From the IMG/VR virus record IMGVR_UViG_3300021956_000056, positions 1 through 30,536 of that record: DNA of 30,536 bases; one strand, 5' to 3'. Shown piece by piece: positions 14,905 to 24,863 of the stretch (within the stretch, counting starts at the first letter, position 1; the number at the start of each line of letters is the position of its first letter). This DNA is from a virus. The notes beneath the pieces are model-generated. The model worked only from the letters and a program-made list of their open reading frames with translations. It was not told where the DNA came from and did no database searches. The position numbers were made by a program, and so were the translations under genes.

Positions 14905-15205
14905 CATAGTTGATAGATTAAACAAAGTGTTAAACACATTGAATACCAATAATATTGCTAGAGAAGCATATAACAAATTCAAAGATGTAACACCTGAAAA
15001 ATCTGGTAATGCCAAACGCAGTACTAAATTACAAGGTAATCAAATCAACGCAAACTATGCTTATGCTAATGTACTTGATAAAGGTCGTCACATGACACGC
15101 AGAGGTATGCGTGGTAGTGAACAAGCACCAACAGGTATGACCGAACCCACAATTAAACATATAAGAGAATATGTCAAGCAAAAACTTGGCATCATAATAA
15201 AATAA
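14894..15205 (+). CDS. HK97-gp10-like / minor tail completion protein (probable)
   Basis: 103 residues from GTG 14894, with GGAG seven bases upstream and an 11-base overlap. The core TPEKSGNAKRSTKLQGN, then YAYANVLDKGRH, fits the pattern of HK97 gp10-like proteins (a Gly/Asn turn, then YA..hE.G-like segment). Such proteins usually finish the tail or neck. The place directly before the tape measure is slightly unusual but not rare. Confidence 0.55.
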   Translation: MANNIVDRLNKVLNTLNTNNIAREAYNKFKDVTPEKSGNAKRSTKLQGNQINANYAYANVLDKGRHMTRRGMRGSEQAPTGMTEPTIKHIREYVKQKLGIIIK

Positions 15206-15214
15206 GGATTAACA

Positions 15215-17440
15215 ATGGCAACCATTGACAATTATAAAATTCAAGTTGATGTCGAAGGTCAACAAGCAGTTGATAAACTAAAGTCTAGTCTTGGTGGATT
15301 AGGCACAGTTATTGCTGGAATTGGCGTTGGCGCATTTGCTCGTAGTGTATTACAATTAGCAGATGCAGTAACAGACTTAGCAAGTGCAACTGGATTAGCA
15401 ATTGGTGATATTGCCGCGTTTGGTGGTGCATTACAACAGGCAGGTGGTCGTGCTGAAGATGCAAGCAAAATGATTGCCGCATTCTTTCAACAAATTGATA
15501 AAGCCGCGCAAGGTAATGAACAAGCACAAAAAGCATTAGAGCGTGTAGGAATTACATTCCAAGATTTAGGTAATTTAAGCGAAAAAGATTTATTAGCTAA
15601 AGCATTAAGTGGCTTAAAAGAAATGGGGCCAGGTGCCGAACGAACAGCCGCTGGTATGGAAATATTAGGTAAAGCGTTCAGAAATATTGATCCTAAGATG
15701 CTAGAAGAAGCATTCGCCAGTGGTGATTTTAGTAAAGCACAAGAAGCATTACAAAAGATGGGTGACTTAGCAGATAAAATGGCTGCTAACATGCATACAT
15801 TACAAATCGCTGGTGCCCAAGTATTCAGTGACATGGCTACTGCAATTGAACCATTCATTGGTAAGATTGAAGAAGGTCGTTTAAGTTTAGAGCAAGCTGA
15901 AAAGATTATAAAAACAGTTGGTATAGGTCTTGCTATAGCATTTGGTGCTAAAACAGTTGCAACCATTATTGAAATCGTTAGCGTTGTAGGCAAGTTAACT
16001 ACAGCATTAAAAGGTACTGTAATTGTTCAAACAGCATTGACAGCATTGAGTGGTCCTCGAGGTTGGGCAATGATTGCCGCAGGTGCATTAGCCGCTACAG
16101 CCGCAGTAGTTGGATTGAATAAAGCATTAGGTGATACTAACGCAGAAGCGGCAACTGCAACAGGTGGTGCAACTGATACTGGCCCCGCTACTGCAGGACC
16201 TAAACGCAAGACTCAATTCTATAGTGATGAAGAATTAAAAGCTAGAAAAATAGCAGTAGAAACTGCAAAACAAGCCACTGAAATGATGGCTAAACAAAAT
16301 GAAGAAGCCAATAAATTGCGTCAGACTACAATTGACACAATTGGAATGGAAAGTAATTTCTCAGGCTTAATTAAATCTAATGCTGATGCAAGAGCAAAAG
16401 CCGCGAATGAGATACAAGATTTAGAAGGCAAGATTCAAATTGAACAGTCTAAAGGTCGTGGTACTAACCAAGAAGTTATTGCACAATATCAAAAACAGAT
16501 TGGTCTTAAAAAGGATCAATTAGCCGCGTCACTACAGTTAAACAAAGCTGAGTTTGATGCAATGAATGCTCAACAAAAGTTTGTTACAGGTGTCAATACA
16601 GATGCAATGTTAGCTTCTCGTCAAGCAGATTTAGATTTGATGAAACAACAAATACAATTTGGTACTGCGATTACATTAGAAGACCAAACTCAATTGAAGT
16701 TAATGGCACTTGCAACTGAAGAAACCAAAAAGCGTATTGATTTAGAAAAAGAATTGACATTAGCAAGAGCTAGTGGTAATCAAGTTGCAATTGACGATAT
16801 TAATAAACGCATGGCTGCTGATACACAATATTATGCATCTCGCAAACAATTAGAACAAGATGCATATGATGTACAAATTGCTCGTAGACAAGATACAGTA
16901 GCCGGTGCAAAAACAGCAATGGAATCTATTGCAAGAAGTATGGATCCATTTACATTAGCACAAAATGCTACTACTACTATGTTTAGTAATATGAATAATG
17001 CTATTGATACATTTGTAACTACTGGTAAATTTAAGTTCAGTGATTTTGCCCGTAGTGTTATACAAGACTTAGCAAAAATGGCATTGAAAGCGCAAGCAAC
17101 TAAACTATTTGGTAGTATATTTGGTGGTGCCGGAGATTTATTTGGTAGTTTGTTTAAAGCTGAAGGTGGACCAGTTAAAGGTAATCAACCATATATCGTT
17201 GGTGAAAAAGGTCCTGAATTGTTTGTACCACCAAGCGCAGGTAAGATTATACCTAACAATCAAATGGGTACCAAAGGTGTTGCAACTGGTGCTGTCAATG
17301 CTCCAATTACAAATACATATGTTACAAATAATATTAGTGCGTTAGATGCAAAGAGTGTTGCTCAGTTATTTGCTGAGAATCGTAGAACATTACTAGGATC
17401 TGTGTCATTGGCACAAAAAGAAATGAGTTATAGCAGATAA
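15215..17440 (+). CDS. Tape measure protein
   Basis: 741 residues, the longest gene of the head-to-tail block. N-terminal YKIQVDVEGQQAVDKLKSSL, hydrophobic segments near 31-43, 230-255 and 287-300, long Ala/Gln/Lys-rich helical stretches, and the conserved-type end KAEGGPVKGNQPYIVGEKGP ELFVPP (about 647-672). It sets tail length. At the usual rough figure of 0.15 nm per residue this predicts a tail of about 110 nm. The hydrophobic segments may enter the host membrane on infection. No peptidoglycan-cleaving domain is recognised in it. Confidence 0.92.
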   Translation: MATIDNYKIQVDVEGQQAVDKLKSSLGGLGTVIAGIGVGAFARSVLQLADAVTDLASATGLAIGDIAAFGGALQQAGGRAEDASKMIAAFFQQIDKAAQGNEQAQKALERVGITFQDLGNLSEKDLLAKALSGLKEMGPGAERTAAGMEILGKAFRNIDPKMLEEAFASGDFSKAQEALQKMGDLADKMAANMHTLQIAGAQVFSDMATAIEPFIGKIEEGRLSLEQAEKIIKTVGIGLAIAFGAKTVATIIEIVSVVGKLTTALKGTVIVQTALTALSGPRGWAMIAAGALAATAAVVGLNKALGDTNAEAATATGGATDTGPATAGPKRKTQFYSDEELKARKIAVETAKQATEMMAKQNEEANKLRQTTIDTIGMESNFSGLIKSNADARAKAANEIQDLEGKIQIEQSKGRGTNQEVIAQYQKQIGLKKDQLAASLQLNKAEFDAMNAQQKFVTGVNTDAMLASRQADLDLMKQQIQFGTAITLEDQTQLKLMALATEETKKRIDLEKELTLARASGNQVAIDDINKRMAADTQYYASRKQLEQDAYDVQIARRQDTVAGAKTAMESIARSMDPFTLAQNATTTMFSNMNNAIDTFVTTGKFKFSDFARSVIQDLAKMALKAQATKLFGSIFGGAGDLFGSLFKAEGGPVKGNQPYIVGEKGPELFVPPSAGKIIPNNQMGTKGVATGAVNAPITNTYVTNNISALDAKSVAQLFAENRRTLLGSVSLAQKEMSYSR

Positions 17441-17448
17441 GGAATAAT

Positions 17449-18147
17449 ATGGCAGGTTTACAAACAATATTAAATTACTGTAATGGTCTAGCAATTGATA
17501 GACGCAGAGTAGTGGGCATTCAATATACAAGAAATGAAATACCAAGAGTTAGTGCTACACCAACAAAGAATCCATGGAAGTTTTCACTTGATATAGCTAA
17601 TCGTTTTAAATATAGTCAAGCACGAGATTTGATGGAAGCATTAGATAAGTTAGATAGAATTACACCACAAATAATTACATTTAGTAATTTACCTAGCTTA
17701 AGTTGGGTATTTAAATATCAAGGTGCAATGACTGCACCACAATTAGCAACAATTACTGTTACTAGTTTCGTGGGCGACCAATTGGTACTCAATGTTAGTG
17801 GCATTACAGCAAGCCCAACAGCAGTTATTTTCGAACCAAACGATTTAATTCAAATTGGTTCAGCTGGTGTTCATCCTTATCCATTCACAAGCACAACACA
17901 AATATTGCGTGGATCTGGATCAACAGTTACAGTTACGACAAATAGACCAAACATATTAACAGGTTCACTAACAGGTTTAGGTATCATTGTTGGTAACAAT
18001 TGTCAATTCAATATGTTTTGCCCTAACATGCCAACATATAAATTGATACCAGGTGGATATATCGGTAATGGCAGTACAACAACTAGTAATGCGTTGCTTG
18101 AATTTAGTGATACCTTTGACTTGTATGAGTTTGTGGGAGACGCATAA
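17449..18147 (+). CDS. Distal tail / tail-tip protein (lambda gpM position)
   Basis: 232 residues. N-terminal part (NGLAIDRRRVVGIQYTRNEI) and a mid part with DLMEALDKLDRITPQIITF fit the tail-tip protein that follows the tape measure in lambda-like phages. A central Val/Thr-rich stretch (about 100-160) looks like an inserted beta domain. Its stop shares a base with the next ATG. Confidence 0.6.
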   Translation: MAGLQTILNYCNGLAIDRRRVVGIQYTRNEIPRVSATPTKNPWKFSLDIANRFKYSQARDLMEALDKLDRITPQIITFSNLPSLSWVFKYQGAMTAPQLATITVTSFVGDQLVLNVSGITASPTAVIFEPNDLIQIGSAGVHPYPFTSTTQILRGSGSTVTVTTNRPNILTGSLTGLGIIVGNNCQFNMFCPNMPTYKLIPGGYIGNGSTTTSNALLEFSDTFDLYEFVGDA

Positions 18148-18842
18148 TGGATAATATCCCAGCAGTAGCAAATAATAAAGCATTTGTAAATAATGCTGAA
18201 TTTGTTAAATTAACAATTTATAATGAGTATGGTAACACAGCAAACAATAATGTCTATACATTTAGCTCCAGTTATCAACCAGAAACTATTAGTGGACAAA
18301 CATATAGCCCATTAGGTGGTTTATTAACAGTAGGTGTACAACAAAGGGATATCCGTGTTACCAGTGCTGACACAAGTATTAGTTTAAGTGGTATCGATGG
18401 TAATAACATTTATACAGTATTGGCTAATAAAATTAGTGGTAGTAAATTAGAAATTACTCGAGGATTTTATGGTGGAGATGGTAATGTTGCAAACAATTAC
18501 AATCTTACAAGTAATGCACATCGCTTTACTGGTATTGTTACTAATTACCAAATTACTGAAGAACGAGTAGACCAAGACGACAAGTTTGTTGTTACATTGA
18601 TGGCTAGTAGTTTTAAAACTGTATTAGAAAATCGTATTGCAGGAAGAAAAACAAATAGTGAAAGTTGGAAAGAATTTAATCCAACTGATACTAGTATGGA
18701 TCGTGTACCAAGTTTAGCTGATAGAAGTTTCAGTTTCGGTATGGAACCAAAGCAAGGTGCAACTACACAAAGTCAAGCAAAAACAGATTCAAGTCAAATT
18801 GCACAAGATACAAATACAGATACTTCATATAGAACTTTTTAA
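18147..18842 (+). CDS. Tail-tip protein (lambda gpL position, probable)
   Basis: 231 residues. The segment FKTVLENRIAGRKTN followed by DRVPSLADRSFSFG is like the end of several gpL or DUF2163-type tail-tip proteins. In lambda, gpL joins the tip to the hub and binds an iron-sulphur cluster; no cysteine cluster is present here, so that feature is absent. The last 30 residues are Gln/Thr/Asp-rich. Confidence 0.55.
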   Translation: MDNIPAVANNKAFVNNAEFVKLTIYNEYGNTANNNVYTFSSSYQPETISGQTYSPLGGLLTVGVQQRDIRVTSADTSISLSGIDGNNIYTVLANKISGSKLEITRGFYGGDGNVANNYNLTSNAHRFTGIVTNYQITEERVDQDDKFVVTLMASSFKTVLENRIAGRKTNSESWKEFNPTDTSMDRVPSLADRSFSFGMEPKQGATTQSQAKTDSSQIAQDTNTDTSYRTF

Positions 18843-18845
18843 CAA

Positions 18846-19313
18846 ATGAAAATAAGATTAGCAAATAAATTCGATCAACCATTTTTAATAAATGTGTTGA
18901 AACAATATCAAGAACAATTAGATTTACCAGAAACAAGTTTAAGTTCAGAAATTGTAGTTAAAGATGAACACATTAGTAAGTTGTATCATCATATATTATT
19001 AGGTGCTGGATTGGCATTAATTGCAGAAGAAAACAATAAACCAATTGGTATATTGTTAGCAATTAAAAATGGTAACATATGGGATCCAGAAGTTAAAACA
19101 TTGAATCATTTATTATTATGGGTAGTACCAGAACATCGTAATAGTTCTGCCGCATTGCGATTGATTCGTTCATACAATGAGCATGGTAAAAAAATGATTG
19201 AAGAAAAAGAAATTAAAATGTTTTCAATGACAAAAGCATATCATCTAGGTAAATTAAACTTAGAAAAATTAGGTTATACGAAAGCAGAAGAAACATGGTG
19301 TATAGGAGTATAA
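18846..19313 (+). CDS. GNAT-type N-acetyltransferase
   Basis: 155 residues, full GNAT length. N-terminal IRLANKFDQPFL strand-helix, ALIAEENNKPIGILLAI (beta2-beta4), acetyl-CoA loop region LLLWVVPEHRNSSAALRLIR (motif A, about 88-107), and the end LGKLNLEKLGYTKAEETWCI (motif B, strand 7). The R/QxxGx(G/A) loop is degenerate here (HRNSSA). It stands where lambda has gene K (a peptidoglycan peptidase). It may modify a tail-tip protein or a host target; the substrate is unknown. Confidence 0.75.
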   Translation: MKIRLANKFDQPFLINVLKQYQEQLDLPETSLSSEIVVKDEHISKLYHHILLGAGLALIAEENNKPIGILLAIKNGNIWDPEVKTLNHLLLWVVPEHRNSSAALRLIRSYNEHGKKMIEEKEIKMFSMTKAYHLGKLNLEKLGYTKAEETWCIGV

Positions 19314-19314
19314 A

Positions 19315-21870
19315 ATGGCAGAATTAATCGCAGCCGGCGTGGCATTAGTATCAGAGTGGTGGGCAGGTGTTTCTGTTGCCAGTGTAGCTACGGCCGCAGT
19401 TCGACTAGCAGGTACTGTTGTTCTTAGTGCATTAGTATCTAATAGGGCAAATAAGAAAAGCACAGGAGCACAAGATGTTGGCTCAAGAGTTCAATTAGGC
19501 CCAGCAACAAATAATAAATTACCAGCAACATATGGTACAGCATTTTTAGCGCCTATAATGACAGATGCTAAAATTACCACAGACCAAAAAACAATGTATT
19601 ATGTTTTTAGTATTTGTGAAGCTACTTCAGGTTCAATGGATATAGGTAAAATATTCTGGAATGGTAAAGAAGTAACATTGGGTGCCCCTACATTCCCTGC
19701 TCAAGTTGTAAGTCTAACGACAAATGCAACTCCACCACAAGTAGATGATACTATAAACAACTACGCTTTCATTTATAAGTTTCCTAATGGTAGCTATAGT
19801 GGTACAAACACAGGTGGATTAAGTGCTATTGATATTTTATCTGATACAAGTATTCCTGTTGCTGATAGATGGACAACTACAGATGTCATGACGGATACAT
19901 GTTTTATTATTGTAAAAGTTATATACAATAAAGATGTACAAGATGCTCAAAATGATCCTAAATTAAGCATACAGGTTACAAATACTTTAACTAAACCAGG
20001 CGAAGTATTATATGATTACATGACTGATGTACAATATGGCTGTGCTATTGATCCAGCAAATATTGATACAGCTAGTTTAACTGCGTTAGATGCATATAGC
20101 GATGAATTAATTACATATCATCCAGTAGGATATCCTACAGTACCTGCAACTACGCAACCTAGATACCGCATCGATGGTCCAGTTAACACAGGTGATAATT
20201 GTTTAAGCAATTTACAACAACTGGTTGATAGTTGTGATAGTTGGTTGCAATACAGCGAATTATTAGGCAAATGGACTATTGTTATCAATAAACCATATAG
20301 TGGTACATTGAGTAGTTTATATAGTATTGACAGCTCAACATTGATTGGTGGTATTGATATTAACCCAATTGATTTGAATCAAACATACAACAGTTTAGAA
20401 GTTCAATATCCAAATAGTAATATTAATGACCAAACAGATTACAAAGTTGTTGATTTAACAACTGTAGGTACTGCATGGTATAACCCAAGTTTGTTGTCAC
20501 CAAATGAACCAGACAATCGTTTAGTCATTCAGTATCCACAGATTAATAATTACATCCGTGCAGTATATTTGGGCGTGCGCAGATTGTTACAAAGTCGTGA
20601 AGATTTAACCATTACTTGCAACTTAGACTATAGTGGTATACAAATTGTTGCAGGTGATGTTGTGCGTGTTACATTAGAAGATTATGGTTGGACAGATAAA
20701 TTATTCCGTGTATCACAAGTACAAGAAACTAAAACAACTGATGGATTCTTGGGTGCAAAAATTATAGCGTTTGAATATAATCCAAGTGTTTATGCTGACA
20801 ATGCATTAGAAGATTTTATACCAGAAGCGAATACAGGATTAAGTGATCCTAATATTATTGGTTTACCAAGTACACCTGTTGTAGCAAATGGTCCTATTGC
20901 AAATGGTTCTGTTAATTATTATACTGTAAGCAGTAATGTTCCTGCGTCCGGATCTGTGTTGTACATGGATTTTAATATAGGTAATAGTAGTAATGTACAA
21001 ACACATAAATCATATAGCAGTGTACAAATTGGAGATGGAACACCATATGGTGCCAATTCAACTATTACAATTAATGTTGCCGATAGTACCGCGGGTACAT
21101 ATTATTGGTCAACAACTGCAAGAAATGAACAAGCAGGTAGACAATCATATGCCAGTAATTCGTTTGTTTGGAATGGACCTAGCGTAAGTACATACGATCC
21201 TACATCTAATATAGGTGGAGTTGGTTATGTTAATATTAATCCAACAGCAAGTCCTGAAGAAAGAATTGGATTGGTTGCGTTTGGTATAGCAGATGCTAGT
21301 GCAAATACAGTTACATTGCCTGTACAAATTGACGCAAATACCATACTTAACAATCCTGTATACATCGATGGTTTTAATTTAAATGCAAATTATTATTATC
21401 CATACTATCAAGGTACATCAACTACTGCAAATGGATATTTGGCAACAAGTACATCAAGTTTTCAACCAGCAAAAGCATCATATCAAGTATTAGTTAACGG
21501 TGACGACAATTGGTATGTTTTTATATATGATACATTTACATCTACTAGTAGTTACCCATTAGATCCTACAGAATATTTTAAATTAGAATTAAATGCAACA
21601 TTTATTGCAAATACTGATTCAGTTATTCAGTTAGGAGCATTTTATACAGCTAACAATACTGGACTTACACTATATCATGATACTACAATTGATGGTACTT
21701 ATATATTGCCTGCGAATGTGCCAACTGAAATAAATTTTGCACAAGCATATGAAGGCAGTGCCAACAACCAAACTGATGGTGGTGGATTTATTATTAAAAA
21801 CATAATAGGTAACACAAGAGTAACCACACTCTATACTAAATTAGAATTATTTAAAGGAAGAATATCATGA
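19315..21870 (+). CDS. Central tail hub / host-specificity protein (lambda gpJ-like)
   Basis: 851 residues. Begins with a hydrophobic Ala/Val-rich stretch (1-44), as in many J-like proteins, then LGPATNNKLPATYGTAFLAP, which resembles the conserved front of gpJ/GTA hub proteins. The middle (about 270-500) is the hub domain, including DYSGIQIVAGDVVRVTLEDY. The last 300 residues are Thr/Asn/Ser-rich, fibronectin-like beta sequence that probably reaches the receptor or fibres. It ends four bases into the next gene. Confidence 0.8.
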   Translation: MAELIAAGVALVSEWWAGVSVASVATAAVRLAGTVVLSALVSNRANKKSTGAQDVGSRVQLGPATNNKLPATYGTAFLAPIMTDAKITTDQKTMYYVFSICEATSGSMDIGKIFWNGKEVTLGAPTFPAQVVSLTTNATPPQVDDTINNYAFIYKFPNGSYSGTNTGGLSAIDILSDTSIPVADRWTTTDVMTDTCFIIVKVIYNKDVQDAQNDPKLSIQVTNTLTKPGEVLYDYMTDVQYGCAIDPANIDTASLTALDAYSDELITYHPVGYPTVPATTQPRYRIDGPVNTGDNCLSNLQQLVDSCDSWLQYSELLGKWTIVINKPYSGTLSSLYSIDSSTLIGGIDINPIDLNQTYNSLEVQYPNSNINDQTDYKVVDLTTVGTAWYNPSLLSPNEPDNRLVIQYPQINNYIRAVYLGVRRLLQSREDLTITCNLDYSGIQIVAGDVVRVTLEDYGWTDKLFRVSQVQETKTTDGFLGAKIIAFEYNPSVYADNALEDFIPEANTGLSDPNIIGLPSTPVVANGPIANGSVNYYTVSSNVPASGSVLYMDFNIGNSSNVQTHKSYSSVQIGDGTPYGANSTITINVADSTAGTYYWSTTARNEQAGRQSYASNSFVWNGPSVSTYDPTSNIGGVGYVNINPTASPEERIGLVAFGIADASANTVTLPVQIDANTILNNPVYIDGFNLNANYYYPYYQGTSTTANGYLATSTSSFQPAKASYQVLVNGDDNWYVFIYDTFTSTSSYPLDPTEYFKLELNATFIANTDSVIQLGAFYTANNTGLTLYHDTTIDGTYILPANVPTEINFAQAYEGSANNQTDGGGFIIKNIIGNTRVTTLYTKLELFKGRIS

Positions 21871-22067
21871 AAACAAGTCAACTAATCACAGATCAAGTTA
21901 CAGAATTATTTGATCTTATCGATAATGGTGATCTAAATAAATTTATAGAATTTGCTAAAGCTTATGATATTTTTCAAGAAAGCAATAGTAAATTTTATAC
22001 GCAAATGGTTCAACGAATTAAAGATAGATTAGAGCGTGAAAATTTAAGCGTAGACATTTTGCGTTAA
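21867..22067 (+). CDS. Small helical protein of unknown function
   Basis: 66 residues, coupled to the hub gene by an ATGA overlap. Acidic/basic helix (ITDQVTELFDLIDNGDLNKF, then RIKDRLERENLSVDILR). It may be a chaperone or fibre-attachment protein because it lies between hub and fibre, but no motif supports this. Confidence 0.65.
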   Translation: MKTSQLITDQVTELFDLIDNGDLNKFIEFAKAYDIFQESNSKFYTQMVQRIKDRLERENLSVDILR

Positions 22068-22080
22068 TAGGAAATAAAAT

Positions 22081-23583
22081 ATGACAACAGGTTTAATTAA
22101 TTTTGTAGCTAATGGTACAGTAACAGTCAACACACAAAGTAATATTACTAGCGTAGGCACATTAGCACAATTGTCCGTTGCCGGTAATAGCAATCTTGGC
22201 GCAGTAGGTAATGTACATATTACTGGAGGTAGTGCCAATTATGTATTGATAACAGATGGATCAGGTAATTTATCATGGGTAGCAGGTGGAAATGTTACCG
22301 GTAATGGAACTGTTACAAATGTTAATACTAGCGGTAGTGGTTTAGGTTTTACTTTAACAGGTGGCCCAATTACTACCACTGGTACAGTAACATTAACTGT
22401 TCCAAATGCCGCAACATTAAGAACTAATTTAACAATTGGTAATGTTGCAAATTTAAATTTAAATGGTAATGGTAGTACATATCTTGCAGGTAATGGATCG
22501 TTTACTGTGCCTGATGGTACATATTCAAATAGTAATGTAGCAAGTTACCTTCCAACTTACACCGGTAATATTGGATCATTTGGCAGTAGAATTAATTATT
22601 TGTATGCCAATGTGGTGAATGGTACTACAGTTACAGGTACGAATGGTAATTTTACTACTAGTAATATTGCAGGAAACTTAACTGCAAATAATGTCACTAT
22701 TACAAATATATTAAGTGGTAATGTAGGTAATTTTACAGGTAACATAACATCATTAAATGCCAACTTAGGTAATCTTGCAAAGGCAAATTATTTTCAAGGT
22801 GATGGTAGTTTATTAACTAATTTACCAATACCTAACTATGCAAATTTTGCAGGTACATTAATCAATGGTAATAGCAATGTTAGAATTAGTGCAAATAGTA
22901 ATGTTACAGTTAGTGTTGCTGGCAACAGTAATGTAATTACTTTTACAGGTACTGGTGCTAACATAACCGGTACACTTAGCTCATCCGGTAATTTAACTGC
23001 AGGTAATGCCCAACTTGGTAATTTAGCTACTGCAAATTATTTGCAAGGTACATTAATAACCTCAGCACAACCAAATATTACAAGCGTTGGTACATTGGCT
23101 AATTTATCTGTTACTGGTAATATTAATAGCAATGGTATAGTTAGTGGTATAGTAGGTAACTTTGTAGGTAATAGTTCAACATTATCACAAACAATAATTA
23201 ATGCTGGTGAAAATGTAACAGTTGTAGCATCAGGAGCAACAGGCACTATTAATTTTAATGTTACTTCACAATCACTTGTATATTATACTGCTAATGCATC
23301 TAACAATTGGACTATTAATTTTCAAGGAAGTAATGGATCTTCATTGAATGATGTTTTACCATCAAATAATAGCATCACTGTTGCATTTTTAGCTAAAATA
23401 GGTAACACAGGTTATTTTGCAAACAATCATACCATCGATGGTGTTACTGTGACACCTTTATGGCAAGGTAACAGTTCACCAACATTAGGCGATGTTAATA
23501 GTATTGATGCATATACCTATAGTATTATTAAAACGGCTGCAAATACATATACAGTATTGGCTGCTATTACTCAATACAAATAA
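22081..23583 (+). CDS. Tail fibre built of short G/N/T-rich repeats
   Basis: 500 residues, AGGA eight bases upstream. Most of the chain is made of beta-strand repeats around the patterns NITSVGTL-x-x-LSV-x-GN and GNxTxxN, as in trimeric fibres. SQ/AQPNITSVGTL units also occur in the fibre at 25627, so the two genes share building blocks. The last 100 residues (from about 400) form a different, globular domain beginning YYTANASNNWTINFQGS, likely the tip or trimerisation part. Fibre proteins of this make are known from T4-like phages of aquatic bacteria. Confidence 0.8.
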   Translation: MTTGLINFVANGTVTVNTQSNITSVGTLAQLSVAGNSNLGAVGNVHITGGSANYVLITDGSGNLSWVAGGNVTGNGTVTNVNTSGSGLGFTLTGGPITTTGTVTLTVPNAATLRTNLTIGNVANLNLNGNGSTYLAGNGSFTVPDGTYSNSNVASYLPTYTGNIGSFGSRINYLYANVVNGTTVTGTNGNFTTSNIAGNLTANNVTITNILSGNVGNFTGNITSLNANLGNLAKANYFQGDGSLLTNLPIPNYANFAGTLINGNSNVRISANSNVTVSVAGNSNVITFTGTGANITGTLSSSGNLTAGNAQLGNLATANYLQGTLITSAQPNITSVGTLANLSVTGNINSNGIVSGIVGNFVGNSSTLSQTIINAGENVTVVASGATGTINFNVTSQSLVYYTANASNNWTINFQGSNGSSLNDVLPSNNSITVAFLAKIGNTGYFANNHTIDGVTVTPLWQGNSSPTLGDVNSIDAYTYSIIKTAANTYTVLAAITQYK

Positions 23584-23595
23584 TAGGAATTATAA

Positions 23596-24780
23596 ATGAG
23601 TTTAATTGAAACTAGAGGAGCGGCATCTTCACGAGGTACTGGTGAATTTTTAGGTGCTAGAACTAATCCACCGTGGCCTGGTGGTAGCATGTGGGCGGCA
23701 TGTGCATCAGGGGGCGCACGATTTGTTGGTTTAGGTTCTACTTCAACAAATGTGTTAACTCAGGTAGGTACTGATACTGATTGGAAATACATTGCATATT
23801 CACCGAACACATCTTCATTTACATTAGCAATTAAAAACAATGGTACATTATGGGCAACAGGTGATAATGGTTTAGGTCAATTAGGTTTAGGTGATACAAC
23901 AGATAGGACAACATTTACTCAAGTAGGTACTGATACCAATTGGGCATATGTATCAACTGGTGAATCATTTACATTAGCAATTAAAACCAATGGTACATTA
24001 TGGGCTTGGGGTAGAAATAGCGAAGGTCAATTAGGTTTAGGTGATACAACTTTGCGCACCTCACCGGTGCAAGTAGGTACTGGTACCAATTGGAAAACTG
24101 TAGCTGGTGCTGGTCAAACATCATTAGCTATTAAAACTGATGGTACTCTTTGGACATGTGGTAATAATTTCTTTGGTCAATTAGGTCAAGGTATAGTACC
24201 TAGCACGACTCCATATACCACATTTGCTCAAGTTGGCAGTTCAACCAATTGGGATAAAGTATTTGGTTCTTTATTTACAGCATTTGCAATAACAACAACC
24301 GGCGAAGTATATGGTTGTGGACAAAATGCAACTAAAATGATTGAAAATTCTAGCACAGCTAAAATTTATAGTTTTATAGATTTAAGTGTTCCTTATCCAT
24401 GCAAATGGGTAGCGGCAGATATTTCTACAACTGCAAGTTTTTTAGCAGTAGTAACTACAGATGGTGCAGTATATGGAAAAGGTAATGGTTTACCTTATAT
24501 GCCCGGTGGAGTACCTGGTTGGTATCCATCAACTGTATATGTATGGACTAATACTACAATTAGAAATGTTAAAGATTTTACATTCGGATCAACTAGTACA
24601 GGTAGGCATAACAATGATGGTTCTGTACAATTTGCAGGTTTTCCAAGTGACAGTATGGGTATAGGTGTAACTAGTGGTCCTACTCCATTAGCTACTATAC
24701 AAACCATGGGTAATGGAAGATATTGGCAAAACGGAGTATATAATGGCTCTAGAGGTATATGGATTAGTTTGTTTCCCTAA
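23596..24780 (+). CDS. RCC1-repeat beta-propeller protein, probable tail-fibre component
   Basis: 394 residues. At least three clear RCC1 blades, each with FTLAIKxNGTLWAxGxN followed by GQLGLGDTT and a QVGT turn (about 75-112, 125-162, 173-205), then weaker ones (FAITTTGEVYGCGQN; AVVTTDGAVYGKGNG). RCC1 propellers bind proteins or sugars; in phages they are found on fibres. The place between two fibre genes makes a receptor-binding or accessory fibre role likely. Its repeats closely resemble bacterial and marine-phage copies, so exchange between phages is plausible. Confidence 0.8.
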   Translation: MSLIETRGAASSRGTGEFLGARTNPPWPGGSMWAACASGGARFVGLGSTSTNVLTQVGTDTDWKYIAYSPNTSSFTLAIKNNGTLWATGDNGLGQLGLGDTTDRTTFTQVGTDTNWAYVSTGESFTLAIKTNGTLWAWGRNSEGQLGLGDTTLRTSPVQVGTGTNWKTVAGAGQTSLAIKTDGTLWTCGNNFFGQLGQGIVPSTTPYTTFAQVGSSTNWDKVFGSLFTAFAITTTGEVYGCGQNATKMIENSSTAKIYSFIDLSVPYPCKWVAADISTTASFLAVVTTDGAVYGKGNGLPYMPGGVPGWYPSTVYVWTNTTIRNVKDFTFGSTSTGRHNNDGSVQFAGFPSDSMGIGVTSGPTPLATIQTMGNGRYWQNGVYNGSRGIWISLFP

Positions 24781-24784
24781 AAGC

Positions 24785-24863
24785 ATAAATACAATATCAC
24801 ACACACGAACTACCGCGAGTCAGCAGTAGTTTGTTATGATGCGAGACAGCAGAGGAAAATAGA
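24785..24863 (+). promoter_or_regulatory. Recurring motif ATAAATACAAT plus folded leader before 24864
   Basis: The motif is at 24785-24795. The leader can form a hairpin AACTAC (24808-24813)/GTAGTT (24826-24831) and carries the 12-mer GCGAGNCAGCAG twice (24815-24826 and 24841-24852), the second copy just ahead of the ribosome site AGAGGA. The repeat could be a binding site or a switch that alters access to the ribosome site. Confidence 0.5.

Noticed and set aside
15487-15993. 168-residue minus-strand frame inside the tape measure gene
   Set aside because: Antisense shadow of an Ala/Gln-rich gene; no ribosome site, no motif, and the plus-strand frame is clearly coding.
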